From Prochlorococcus sp. AG-347-L17 (lineage in GTDB: Bacteria; Cyanobacteriota; Cyanobacteriia; PCC-6307; Cyanobiaceae), in the NCBI GenBank assembly GCA_003278925.1, contig QCCN01000017.1:1-38981 (forward strand): a stretch of DNA of 38,981 bases, in the 5' to 3' direction. The position numbers and the translations under genes were made by a program. This document shows positions 1-8,038 of this stretch, in pieces. The notes below the pieces were generated by a model. The model was not told the origin of the DNA. It saw only the letters and a list, made by a program, of their open reading frames with translations, and searched no databases. How positions within the stretch are numbered: the stretch's first letter is position 1; each line of letters begins with the position of its first letter.

Positions 1-342
1 AAGAGTGCGCAACTTCCTATTTCTTTAGAAACTCCAATAGGGAAAGAAGAAGACTCAAGACTAGGAGACTTTATAGAGGCTGATATAGAAAATCCAGAAC
101 AAGATGTTTCTAAAACTTTACTAAGAGAAGATTTGGAAGGAGTATTAGCCACTCTTAGTCCAAGAGAAAGAGATGTTCTCAGATTGAGATATGGAATTGA
201 TGATGGAAGAATGAAAACTCTAGAAGAAATTGGCCAGATTTTTGATGTGACTAGAGAAAGAATTAGACAAATAGAGGCAAAAGCCCTAAGAAAACTTAGA
301 CATCCAAATCGAAATGGGGTTTTAAAAGAATATATAAAATAA
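1..342 (+). CDS. RNA polymerase sigma-70 factor, C-terminal part (5' end outside window)
   Basis: The frame is open from base 1 to a TAA at 340-342, so only about the last 113 residues are present. The visible part holds the end of region 3 and the whole of region 4: [14 protein letters not shown], then a helix-turn-helix ([20 protein letters not shown]) that reads the -35 element, then [10 protein letters not shown]. The ending VLKEYIK resembles the group 1 (SigA/RpoD1) principal sigma factor of cyanobacteria more than the shorter group 2 factors, but group cannot be proved without regions 1 and 2. The protein directs core polymerase to promoters. hemC follows in the same direction after a 97-base gap. 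Confidence 0.9.
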   Translation, partial: KSAQLPISLETPIGKEEDSRLGDFIEADIENPEQDVSKTLLREDLEGVLATLSPRERDVLRLRYGIDDGRMKTLEEIGQIFDVTRERIRQIEAKALRKLRHPNRNGVLKEYIK

Positions 343-439
343 AAAAAGTTAAATATAATATTCAGCTTTAAAAACTGGCAAAATAATAGCTTAAGATAGA
401 TTCGACTTAATTTTTAATTCAAACTCAAAATAATATTTA

Positions 440-1390
440 ATGACTGATTTTAAGCTAAAAATAGCTAGTAGAAGAAGTAAGCTAGCAATGGTGCAAACTT
501 TATGGGTTAAAGATCAACTAGAAAGGAATATTCCCAATTTAGAGGTATCAATAGAAGCTATGGCAACTCAAGGTGACAAAATCCTTGATGTAGCCTTAGC
601 AAAAATAGGCGACAAAGGCTTATTTACAAAAGAACTTGAAGCACAAATGCTCGTAGGCCATGCAGATATAGCTGTACATTCTCTGAAAGATTTACCAACC
701 AATTTGCCAAATGGCCTTAAATTAGGATGCATTACAAAAAGGGAGGATCCTGCGGATGCTCTAGTAGTAAACAAAAAAAATGACTGTTATAAACTAGAAA
801 CCTTACCTGAAGGTTCGATTGTGGGGACAAGCTCTCTAAGAAGACTTGCACAATTAAGAAATAAGTACCCACATCTTGTTTTCAAAGACATCAGAGGAAA
901 TGTTATTACAAGAATTGAAAAATTAGATGCAGGAGAATTTGACTGTATAATTCTTGCGGCCGCTGGTTTAAAGAGATTAGGCTTTGAATCAAGAATTCAC
1001 CAGATTATCCCAAGTGAAATTTCCCTTCATGCCGTTGGCCAAGGAGCACTAGGCATTGAATGTAAATCTGATGATAAAAAAGTTTTAGAAATTATAAATA
1101 TCTTAGAAGATAAACCCACCAGTCAAAGATGTATAGCAGAAAGGGCTTTTTTAAGAGAGCTTGAAGGTGGATGCCAAGTCCCAATAGGTGTGAATAGTAA
1201 AATTCAGAATGAACAACTTTGCCTTACTGGTATGGTTGCATCTCTTGATGGGAAAAGGCTTATTAAAGATCAGTATATTGGAAATATTAATGATCCCGAA
1301 GAAGTAGGCAAGGAACTAGCTAAAAAATTAAAGCAGCAAGGTGCCGAAGAAATACTAAGCGAAATATTTGAAAAATTTAGAGAAAAATAA
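440..1390 (+). CDS. hemC: Hydroxymethylbilane synthase (porphobilinogen deaminase)
   Basis: The enzyme joins four porphobilinogen molecules into hydroxymethylbilane, the linear tetrapyrrole that leads to haem, chlorophyll and corrinoids. The 316 residues match the usual family length. The N-terminus ([13 protein letters not shown]) is the substrate-binding start of domain 1, HSLKDLP is conserved near residue 80, and [11 protein letters not shown] carries the cysteine (residue 245) that holds the dipyrromethane cofactor. The ATG start has no clear Shine-Dalgarno sequence, as is common in this genome. It lies downstream of the sigma factor gene and converges on ppa with a 6-base gap. Confidence 0.97.
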   Translation: MTDFKLKIASRRSKLAMVQTLWVKDQLERNIPNLEVSIEAMATQGDKILDVALAKIGDKGLFTKELEAQMLVGHADIAVHSLKDLPTNLPNGLKLGCITKREDPADALVVNKKNDCYKLETLPEGSIVGTSSLRRLAQLRNKYPHLVFKDIRGNVITRIEKLDAGEFDCIILAAAGLKRLGFESRIHQIIPSEISLHAVGQGALGIECKSDDKKVLEIINILEDKPTSQRCIAERAFLRELEGGCQVPIGVNSKIQNEQLCLTGMVASLDGKRLIKDQYIGNINDPEEVGKELAKKLKQQGAEEILSEIFEKFREK

Positions 1391-1396
1391 AATTTG

Positions 1397-1984
1397 TTAA
1401 TTTACTAATTTAGGATCAATTTCTTTTTTGTATCTCTCTTCACAATCTTTAATCACTTTAACAGCTTCTTCTATTCCAAAAAAACCATTTACAGTACATG
1501 TTCCTGGTTTTTTTAGATCTTTGTAGTGCTCCCAATAATACTTTGTTTCTTTTAACCAATGATCTCCAAGGTCTTCATAGCTTGAGATATGATCCATTCT
1601 TTTATCATCCGCGAGAACCGCTATTACCTTATCATCGACCTCTCCACCATCATCAAATTTCATCACCCCAATAATCCTTGCTTCCACAATAGATCCGGGT
1701 ATCAATGGCTCAGTTACTCCAACAATTTCTACATCAAGTGGATCTCCATCTTCATCCCATGTCCTTGGAATACATCCATAAGCAAAAGGATACGCAAGTG
1801 ATGAATAACCTACCCTATCAAGTTTAAGATGGCCCGTTTCTGTAATTAATTCATATTTATTTATGGTATTCGAGTTCAATTCAACAATAGTGTTTATTAT
1901 TGTATTTGAGCTATCAGTGAAAGCATTTAGTATGTGCAATAAATTGGGAGTAACCCTGCTTGGGGGCTGATTAAGATTTGCCAT
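1397..1984 (-). CDS. ppa: Inorganic pyrophosphatase (family I)
   Basis: The enzyme hydrolyses pyrophosphate to two phosphates and so pulls biosynthetic reactions forward in the cytosol. The family I signature DGDPLD is at residues 79-84, preceded by YPFAYGCIPRTWDE, which carries further metal and substrate ligands. I use the ATG at 1984 (195 residues). A TTG lies immediately upstream at 1987 and would add one residue. The length is slightly above the 170-180 typical of bacterial family I enzymes because of an N-terminal extension. It is convergent with hemC. Confidence 0.96.
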   Translation of the reverse strand: MANLNQPPSRVTPNLLHILNAFTDSSNTIINTIVELNSNTINKYELITETGHLKLDRVGYSSLAYPFAYGCIPRTWDEDGDPLDVEIVGVTEPLIPGSIVEARIIGVMKFDDGGEVDDKVIAVLADDKRMDHISSYEDLGDHWLKETKYYWEHYKDLKKPGTCTVNGFFGIEEAVKVIKDCEERYKKEIDPKLVN

Positions 1985-2047
1985 CAAGAAATTATTTTTA
2001 TTTATCTTACATCCTCACACCTAACCAAATTCTTTAAAAGTAATGTT

Positions 2048-3553
2048 TCAGCAAAAATCATTTATTTTAGACCTTAAATGATTAATAAAATAGTTTGGAG
2101 ATAGTTCTTCATTAGTTACAGCTCTAACCAACTCCATACAATTAACTGATCTGCCATATTCATGTATATTATTTTTTAACCAAAAGATGATCTTTTGATA
2201 TTCACCGTTTTCAATTAAGTTGTCAATCAAACCTATGTCTCTTTCCATTTGAGAAGATATTTGCGCACTTATAACATGTCCTAACAAATATGAGGGGAAA
2301 TATCCAAACGCCCCTTCACTCCAATGAACATCTTGAAGACAACCTTCTGAATCATTAGATGGTTTAATTCCTAGGAGTTCATCATATCTTTTATTCCATT
2401 CTGTTGGAATATCTTCAGCAGGTAAACCTCTTTCAATTAAATCTATTTCAAGTTCGGTTCTTATTAATATGTGTAAGCCATAAGTCAATTCATCCGCTTC
2501 AACCCTATTTAATCCTGCTTCCAAATGATTAATAGATTTCCATAGTTCTAAATAATTATTAAGAGAACATCCAGCTGAAACAAAATTGTTAAAAAATCTT
2601 TTTGAAAAAGATTTGGATTTAACTATTCTATTTTCCCAAAATAAAGATTGACTTTCATGAATACCCATAGAGGTTGCTTGACCTAAAGGCCAAGCAAACC
2701 ATTGATGACTTTGAGAGGGTAAACCCTGCTCATAAATAGAATGCCCCCACTCATGCGCAGTTGCTAAGAAACTTGATAATGGTTCACCTTCAACAATTCT
2801 TGTTGTAATCCTGTAATCATTAGGCCCTAATGTAATCGAAAAAGGATGGGGAGATTTACCAACTACAACTAGATCTTTATCTCTCCCAAACTCATCAAGT
2901 AATTGAGAACATAAATTATGTTGAGATTCAGGACTCAAATCCCAGTGATATTTCTTAGATTTATTAATCCCTCTAATCAACTCTGGGAGAGTTTCTTTCA
3001 AAGGCTGAAACATTTTATTCAGCCACTTTAAAGTTAATTCAGGCTCAAAAGGTTGGGCTAAAGTTTCCCATGGTGAATATTGATCTGATATTTGTTTTGC
3101 CTCTTCAATCCGCAATTTAACTAATTCTTCAAAGAAAGGAAGAAAAATTTTAAAATCTGATTTTTCCTTAGCTTCTTGCCAGCTTTCATACCCTTTAGAT
3201 TTTGCCTTTGCTAAAGACTCAACTAATTTAGGATCTAAATTTCTTTCTCTATTAAATTCCTTTAATAGAAGACTAATATTTCTTTCTTTATCTTTTATGA
3301 AAAGTTGATTATCGGAATTTCGATCAATATCTGCTAGTTCATTTTTAGCAGATTGTATTAAATTAGAAAATTCCTCGGAAGAATTTCTCTCATGCAACAC
3401 TTTTGCAATATAAGTAAGTTGTTCAGACCTCCAAGAAGCACCTTTCTTTGGCATTCCAGTATTCTGATCCCAATAAAGTGTATTTTGGATTGAACCTAAT
3501 ATTTGTGTTTCTTTAAGGTAAGCACCCAGCTTATTCCAATGAGTTTCAGCCAA
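2048..3553 (-). CDS. M32 family metallocarboxypeptidase (carboxypeptidase Taq type)
   Basis: A zinc-dependent peptidase that removes C-terminal amino acids from peptides, probably in cytosolic peptide recycling. The 501-residue length is typical. The HExxH zinc motif HEWGH is at residues 267-271, and the downstream segment SMGIHESQSLFWEN supplies the third ligand and catalytic surroundings, as in carboxypeptidase Taq. No signal peptide is visible. The start is a TTG at 3553: an in-frame stop lies only about 16 bases upstream, with no ATG between, so a TTG start or a shortened protein is forced. The upstream gap is a divergent promoter region shared with the YjbQ gene. Confidence 0.93.
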   Translation of the reverse strand: MAETHWNKLGAYLKETQILGSIQNTLYWDQNTGMPKKGASWRSEQLTYIAKVLHERNSSEEFSNLIQSAKNELADIDRNSDNQLFIKDKERNISLLLKEFNRERNLDPKLVESLAKAKSKGYESWQEAKEKSDFKIFLPFFEELVKLRIEEAKQISDQYSPWETLAQPFEPELTLKWLNKMFQPLKETLPELIRGINKSKKYHWDLSPESQHNLCSQLLDEFGRDKDLVVVGKSPHPFSITLGPNDYRITTRIVEGEPLSSFLATAHEWGHSIYEQGLPSQSHQWFAWPLGQATSMGIHESQSLFWENRIVKSKSFSKRFFNNFVSAGCSLNNYLELWKSINHLEAGLNRVEADELTYGLHILIRTELEIDLIERGLPAEDIPTEWNKRYDELLGIKPSNDSEGCLQDVHWSEGAFGYFPSYLLGHVISAQISSQMERDIGLIDNLIENGEYQKIIFWLKNNIHEYGRSVNCMELVRAVTNEELSPNYFINHLRSKINDFC

Positions 3554-3661
3554 AGATTTAAATGGAAACTAAGTTTATCTTAAGATAAAAATTTTAATGT
3601 CTGCAGTAAAATATAAATCTTTATCCATAATAAGATATTGATTAATTAAGTTTTAACTTAT

Positions 3662-4117
3662 ATGGAACAAATATTTGCAAAATTAAAGTTCATAACCCAT
3701 GGCGAGGGTTTTATTGATATCACATATGATTTAAATTTATGTGTTGAAAAAAATAATTTTCATTCCGGAATTTTAAATTTAACTTCACTTCATACAAGTT
3801 GCAGTTTAACTATTAATGAGAACGCAGATCCAAATGTACTGAGGGACCTAAAAAAGTATATGCAATCGATAGTTCCCTATGATTCCTACTTAACCTTATC
3901 AAAAAATAGAGAAGAAATATCCTATAAACATTATCAAGAGGGAGCTGACGATATGCCAGCACATATTAAAACATCCCTAACAAACACTTGTTTATCTTTG
4001 AGTTTTCAAGACGGGAAAATTATGCTTGGCACATGGCAGGCAGTTTATTTATGGGAACATCGATTTGATCAAAAGGAAAGAATCATTAATGTACATATAA
4101 TTGGTGAGAAAAAGTAA
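3662..4117 (+). CDS. YjbQ/UPF0047 family protein
   Basis: The 151-residue protein has the family hallmarks in order: HTSCSLTINENADP (residues 44-57), DDMPAHIK (96-103) and GTWQAVYLWEHR (123-134), whose histidines and acidic residues line a putative metal-binding active site. Family members form trimers. Some are reported to complement thiamin phosphate synthase weakly, but the physiological role is unsettled, so I do not name an activity. It heads a plus-strand run with a pterin dehydratase and CobW (gaps of 36 and 29 bases). No signal peptide is seen, so it is probably cytosolic. Confidence 0.9.
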   Translation: MEQIFAKLKFITHGEGFIDITYDLNLCVEKNNFHSGILNLTSLHTSCSLTINENADPNVLRDLKKYMQSIVPYDSYLTLSKNREEISYKHYQEGADDMPAHIKTSLTNTCLSLSFQDGKIMLGTWQAVYLWEHRFDQKERIINVHIIGEKK

Positions 4118-4153
4118 GATATTTATAATGTAATAAGTCAGATTTCTTATTTT

Positions 4154-4444
4154 ATGGAACCCTACATTTTGCAAGATGAAGAATTGAATGAATTAGTTGT
4201 CAAAATACCTGGCTGGGAAATTAAATCTAAACAACTCCAAAGAGAATTTAACTTCGCTAATTTTATTGAAGCCTTTGCTTTTATGACTAAGGTTGCTTTA
4301 ATGTGTGAAAAATATAATCATCATCCTAATTGGGAGAATGTTTATGCAAAAGTAATAATTAAATTAAATACACACGATCTAGGAGGTATTACGAATTTGG
4401 ATCAAACATTAGCTTCGGAAATCAACAAAATTTTCGATCGATAA
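4154..4444 (+). CDS. phhB: Pterin-4a-carbinolamine dehydratase-like protein (PCD/DCoH)
   Basis: The 96-residue protein matches the small PCD fold. The active-site motif EKYNHHPNW (residues 52-60) holds the two histidines and proline, and THDLGGIT (73-80) holds the third histidine and aspartate. Classical members dehydrate the 4a-hydroxytetrahydropterin made by aromatic amino acid hydroxylases. No phenylalanine hydroxylase is visible here. In plants and many bacteria the family is linked to folate metabolism or molybdopterin use, so the true substrate is open. It lies between a YjbQ protein and CobW on the same strand. Confidence 0.93.
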   Translation: MEPYILQDEELNELVVKIPGWEIKSKQLQREFNFANFIEAFAFMTKVALMCEKYNHHPNWENVYAKVIIKLNTHDLGGITNLDQTLASEINKIFDR

Positions 4445-4473
4445 AAATATAAACTTGTTTTCAATTATTCAAA

Positions 4474-5520
4474 ATGTCTAAAAATTTATTGCCAGTTACT
4501 ATTATTAGTGGATTTTTAGGTTCTGGAAAAACTACACTTCTGAATCATATTTTAAAAAATCAAGTTGGTATCAAAACAGCTGTTTTAGTCAACGAATTTG
4601 GAGAGATCGGAATCGATAATGACTTAATAATAGAAGGCTCAGAAGATATGATCGAATTAAATAATGGATGCATATGTTGCTCTATCAATGGCGAATTATT
4701 AAATACCGTATCCAAAGTTTTAGAAAGAGCTGAAAAATTAGACTATTTGATTGTTGAGACAACTGGATTAGCAGATCCATTACCAGTAGCCATGACTTTT
4801 GCGGCTGGTGATCTTAGAGAAAAAGTAAGATTAGATTCGATAATCACTGTCGTTGATGGAGAAAATTTTGATTTTGAAATCAACAATACAAGTGTCGCCT
4901 ACTCTCAAATTTTATACGGAGATATCCTCCTTCTAAATAAATCTGATCTAGTAAATGAAAAACAATTAAAGAAAATAGAGGAGTTTATAAATAAAATAAA
5001 AAAAGAACCAAGGATTTTGAGATCAACTAATAGTGAAGTTGCATTACATACAATAATGAGCGTGGGTCTATTTGAGACAGATACTTTTGAATTCGAGAAA
5101 AATAAAAAAAATGTAGAACAAAATTCCCACGATCACTCTTCTCACTCCCACCATCACTCTTCTCACTCCCACGATCACTCTTCTCATTCCCACGATCACT
5201 CTTCTCATTCCCACGATTTGATTAATAATATCGAAGGTTTTACCTCAGTTTCATATGAGACATTTGAACCATTTTCTTTAAGGAAGTTTCAATATTTTTT
5301 AGATAATCAAATCTCACAAAATGTATTTAGAGCAAAAGGAATATTATGGTTTATGGAAAGTGAAAGAAAACACATTTTTCACCTATCTGGAAAGCGGTTT
5401 TCTCTAGATGATGAGGAATGGACAAAAGAAAAATCTAACAAGATAGTATTAATTGGGAAAAATTTGAATCACCAAATTATTAAAAATCAACTGTCATCAT
5501 GTAGATTTAATTCAGATTAG
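4474..5520 (+). CDS. CobW/COG0523 family GTPase, putative zinc metallochaperone, His-rich
   Basis: A SIMIBI-class P-loop GTPase of 348 residues. The P-loop GFLGSGKT is at 13-20, the family metal site CICC at 66-69, and NKSD at 155-158 gives guanine specificity. The C-terminal CobW_C domain covers roughly residues 250-345. Between the domains is a histidine-rich linker (about residues 218-248) built from a repeated 7-residue unit, which could bind several metal ions. COG0523 proteins deliver zinc or other metals to client enzymes, or act in cobalamin synthesis. The His-rich linker favours zinc, cobalt or nickel buffering. An ABC permease follows 26 bases downstream. No Zur box was recognised. 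Confidence 0.92.
   Translation: MSKNLLPVTIISGFLGSGKTTLLNHILKNQVGIKTAVLVNEFGEIGIDNDLIIEGSEDMIELNNGCICCSINGELLNTVSKVLERAEKLDYLIVETTGLADPLPVAMTFAAGDLREKVRLDSIITVVDGENFDFEINNTSVAYSQILYGDILLLNKSDLVNEKQLKKIEEFINKIKKEPRILRSTNSEVALHTIMSVGLFETDTFEFEKNKKNVEQNSHDHSSHSHHHSSHSHDHSSHSHDHSSHSHDLINNIEGFTSVSYETFEPFSLRKFQYFLDNQISQNVFRAKGILWFMESERKHIFHLSGKRFSLDDEEWTKEKSNKIVLIGKNLNHQIIKNQLSSCRFNSD
5125..5217 (+). repeat. 21-bp in-frame tandem repeat encoding a His-rich linker
   Basis: Four nearly identical 21-base units (5125-5208) and a partial fifth (5209-5217) lie in the cobW frame. Each encodes Ser-His-Asp-His-Ser-Ser-His, with one unit reading His-His in place of His-Asp. Unit-to-unit differences are only a few bases, so the array is probably young and able to change copy number by slippage or recombination. 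Confidence 0.95.
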
Positions 5521-5546
5521 AATTCATACTAGGATTTAATTAATTT

Positions 5547-7085
5547 TTGAAAATAAGCATTAAAGAGTTTAAAAAAACATTAACAGAATTAAATTTTCTT
5601 TATTTCACTTCGTTTATTGTTTCACTCTTAGTAATCATTCCAATTTCCAATTTTCTTCTAGAGGGAATTGGTTACATTATTAGTGGAAATCTTTCATTAG
5701 GTATTGCTGGAGGAGAAGAGGTATTAGGCACTTTAAAAGTTCTAATATTGACAAGTTTTTTTGGCGGCGGGTTAGGAACTTTGAATGGATGGTTACTTTC
5801 AAATTGTGATTTTAAGTTCAGAAAAGTTCTCCGTATTTGTCAGCTAGTTCCACTAGCTGCCCCAGCATATCTAATAACAGCTATTTTGCAGGATTTAGGA
5901 AGTATTTTTGGGTATCAAGTAACTGGTTTATGGTGGGGGGTATTAATACTTTCAATTTCTACTTATCCATATGTATTCATTCTTGCTAACGAAAGTTTTA
6001 ATAAATTTGGAGTTAATCAAATCAATGCTAGTAGAGGATTAGGTGTAGGGCCTTGGAGCAGCTTCTTTAAAATCGCTTTCCCAATGGCGTTACCAGCACT
6101 AATAACAGGAATAAGTTTAATGTGTATGGAAGTAATGAATGAGTTAGGTACATTTGCATTATTAAACATACCAAGTATTTCTACTGGTATAGCTGAAAAT
6201 TGGATAATTGAGGGTAATCCAAAAAGTGCTATTGGATTATCTTTGGTAGCCTTATTAATGATTTTCACTTTAATTATTTTCGAAAAGTTATCAAGAAAAA
6301 AATCAAAGAGGTGGAGTGAAAATCCTGCATCAAAAGATTCTCAAGGATGGGAATTAAAAAAAACTAGAGCTTTTTTAGCAATAATCATATCTTTATTCCC
6401 TCCAATTTTCTCTTTTGGGATTCCATGTTTTTGGGTTCTACTCAATATAGATCTAATTCAAAAAGGGTTATCTATAGAGTTACTTAGCCTATCATTAAGG
6501 ACCATAAGTCTAGGACTTTTAACTGCATTAATAGCGATGCTATTCTCCTTAATAATTTCTTTAGTCAGACGCGTAAATAAAAGCTTTTTACTAAAACTAA
6601 TAACAAATCTTGCGGGAATAGGTTACGCAATCCCAGGGACTGTATTAGCTTTATCTTTAATAAGCATTTCTTCTTCAAAATTTAATTTTATTGCTATTTG
6701 CTTACTAATTTGGGGTTATCTTGTCCGATTCCTAACTATCTCTAAGGGTTCTATTGATTCAAGTCTTGAGAGAATTTCTCCTAGTCTTGATGAAGCAGCA
6801 CTTGGACTAGGAGAGAATTGGCTGGGGATCATCAAAAGAATTCATCTACCTCTTCTCCAAGGACCAATATTCGTAGGATCACTTTTAGTTTTTGTTGACA
6901 CGATAAAAGAATTACCCATTACCTTTATTTTAAGACCATTCGATTTCGATACATTATCTGTGAGAATATATCAATATGCTGGAGATGAAAGAATGGTAGA
7001 GGCAATATTACCGGCCATTCTTATCATGACTTTAGGCCTTATTGCATCAATGACATTGATACCAAGTTTAGAGAAAAAACTCTAA
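5547..7085 (+). CDS. Iron(III)-type ABC transporter permease, fused two-domain (FutB-like)
   Basis: An inner-membrane permease of 512 residues with about 12 hydrophobic segments in two homologous halves. Each half has an EAA-like cytoplasmic loop that docks the ATPase: RGLGVGPWSSFFKIAFP in the first and DEAALGLGENWLGIIKRIHLP in the second. This duplicated BPD_transp_1 layout fits the Fe(III) or thiamin transporter permeases (FbpB/FutB/ThiP). No ATPase or binding-protein gene is adjacent, so substrate is inferred; iron is likely in cyanobacteria. The start is TTG at 5547, since an in-frame TAA lies two codons upstream. Its 3' end overlaps the convergent membrane-protein gene by 4 bases. Confidence 0.9.
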   Translation: MKISIKEFKKTLTELNFLYFTSFIVSLLVIIPISNFLLEGIGYIISGNLSLGIAGGEEVLGTLKVLILTSFFGGGLGTLNGWLLSNCDFKFRKVLRICQLVPLAAPAYLITAILQDLGSIFGYQVTGLWWGVLILSISTYPYVFILANESFNKFGVNQINASRGLGVGPWSSFFKIAFPMALPALITGISLMCMEVMNELGTFALLNIPSISTGIAENWIIEGNPKSAIGLSLVALLMIFTLIIFEKLSRKKSKRWSENPASKDSQGWELKKTRAFLAIIISLFPPIFSFGIPCFWVLLNIDLIQKGLSIELLSLSLRTISLGLLTALIAMLFSLIISLVRRVNKSFLLKLITNLAGIGYAIPGTVLALSLISISSSKFNFIAICLLIWGYLVRFLTISKGSIDSSLERISPSLDEAALGLGENWLGIIKRIHLPLLQGPIFVGSLLVFVDTIKELPITFILRPFDFDTLSVRIYQYAGDERMVEAILPAILIMTLGLIASMTLIPSLEKKL

Positions 7086-7090
7086 ATTCT
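7067..7090. terminator. Putative bidirectional terminator at convergent stop codons
   Basis: A perfect 7-bp inverted repeat (TTTAGAG at 7067-7073 and CTCTAAA at 7080-7086) with a six-A loop covers the stop codons of the permease gene and the facing gene, and is followed by a short T-rich stretch. The stem is AT-rich and the T tract is interrupted, so function is only moderately supported. Confidence 0.4.
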
Positions 7091-8038
7091 TTTAGACACT
7101 TTTCTTATTAGGAAAGGTAAGCTTAACAACAAATCTGCCGATGTAGATATAACCCTAAAATAAACTAAACTTATAAAGATTAAGTTTTCTGGAATACTTT
7201 TGCCAACAAATAAAAGGAGGCAAGCCTCAAAAACGCCAACTCCTCCTGGAGCTGCTGGGACTACCAAGCCTATGGACCATGACAAAGAAAAAATTACTAA
7301 TAAAAATATGATGTTCAGGGTATTACTTGTATAAAAAGTATTTAAGCAAATATAAAACCCAATAAATTTTGATAAAACAAAACCAATTTCAAGTATTAAA
7401 GCTCTAATAGGTAGAAAAGAAACTATATTTATTCTCTTTTCAAATTGGTCTTTTGAATTTGGAAGTCTTAAAACCTCAAATACTTTTCCTTTAAGAGAAC
7501 CTATTCTTTTTAATACAAGATAAATTAATTTCCTGTTTAAAAATACTAAAGGAAAAATTAAAAAAAAATAAATTGGTGAAAAAATTAATCCCAGCGATGC
7601 CAATAGAAAAGATCCACACAACATAAAATAAGGTTCTATGAGAGTCGAATACAAAGCAATTTGAGTATTACTTATTTTTTTTATAAAATTAAATCTTTCT
7701 ACAAAATGCCAAACCCCTCCTGGAACATATTTAAGAATATTGGTTAAAACATAAAAAGAGACTAGATTATTACTTTTAAATTCTATCCCGAACCATTTAA
7801 CAATATATTTCCATGCATAAGCGTTTAGGTAAATACTTAAAACACAAAATAAAAATGATAAAGATAGATTAATTCCATTTCTTTCTAAATTGATGTCAAA
7901 ATAAATTTGATCAATATTATAAAAAAAATAGATGCAAAAATATAATAAGCTTGAAATAAAGAAAACACTCTTTAAACTACCAAAATTAATTTTTTTAAGG
8001 AATATCAAATATGGTTGAATACTTTTATTAAATCTCAT
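7082..8038 (-). CDS. UPF0104 / LPG-synthase-like integral membrane protein
   Basis: A polytopic membrane protein of about 318 residues with roughly eight hydrophobic segments. The motif PGGVWHFVERFNF in the middle and the C-terminal SIGLVVPAAPGGVGVFEACLL are typical of the LPG_synthase_TM (UPF0104) family, which resembles the flippase part of lysylphosphatidylglycerol synthase. No soluble aminoacyl-transferase domain is present, so it is not a full MprF; substrate is unknown. I choose the ATG at 8038, which overlaps the larC stop as ATGA and suggests translational coupling. A TTG at 8044 would add two residues. Confidence 0.85.
   Translation of the reverse strand: MRFNKSIQPYLIFLKKINFGSLKSVFFISSLLYFCIYFFYNIDQIYFDINLERNGINLSLSFLFCVLSIYLNAYAWKYIVKWFGIEFKSNNLVSFYVLTNILKYVPGGVWHFVERFNFIKKISNTQIALYSTLIEPYFMLCGSFLLASLGLIFSPIYFFLIFPLVFLNRKLIYLVLKRIGSLKGKVFEVLRLPNSKDQFEKRINIVSFLPIRALILEIGFVLSKFIGFYICLNTFYTSNTLNIIFLLVIFSLSWSIGLVVPAAPGGVGVFEACLLLFVGKSIPENLIFISLVYFRVISTSADLLLSLPFLIRKVSKRI

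Noticed and set aside
2011..2022. ATCCTCACAC on the plus strand, similar to the ACTCCTCACAC motif of the small RNA Yfr1
   Set aside because: The match is imperfect, the flanking hairpins of Yfr1 are missing, and the usual neighbours are not present.
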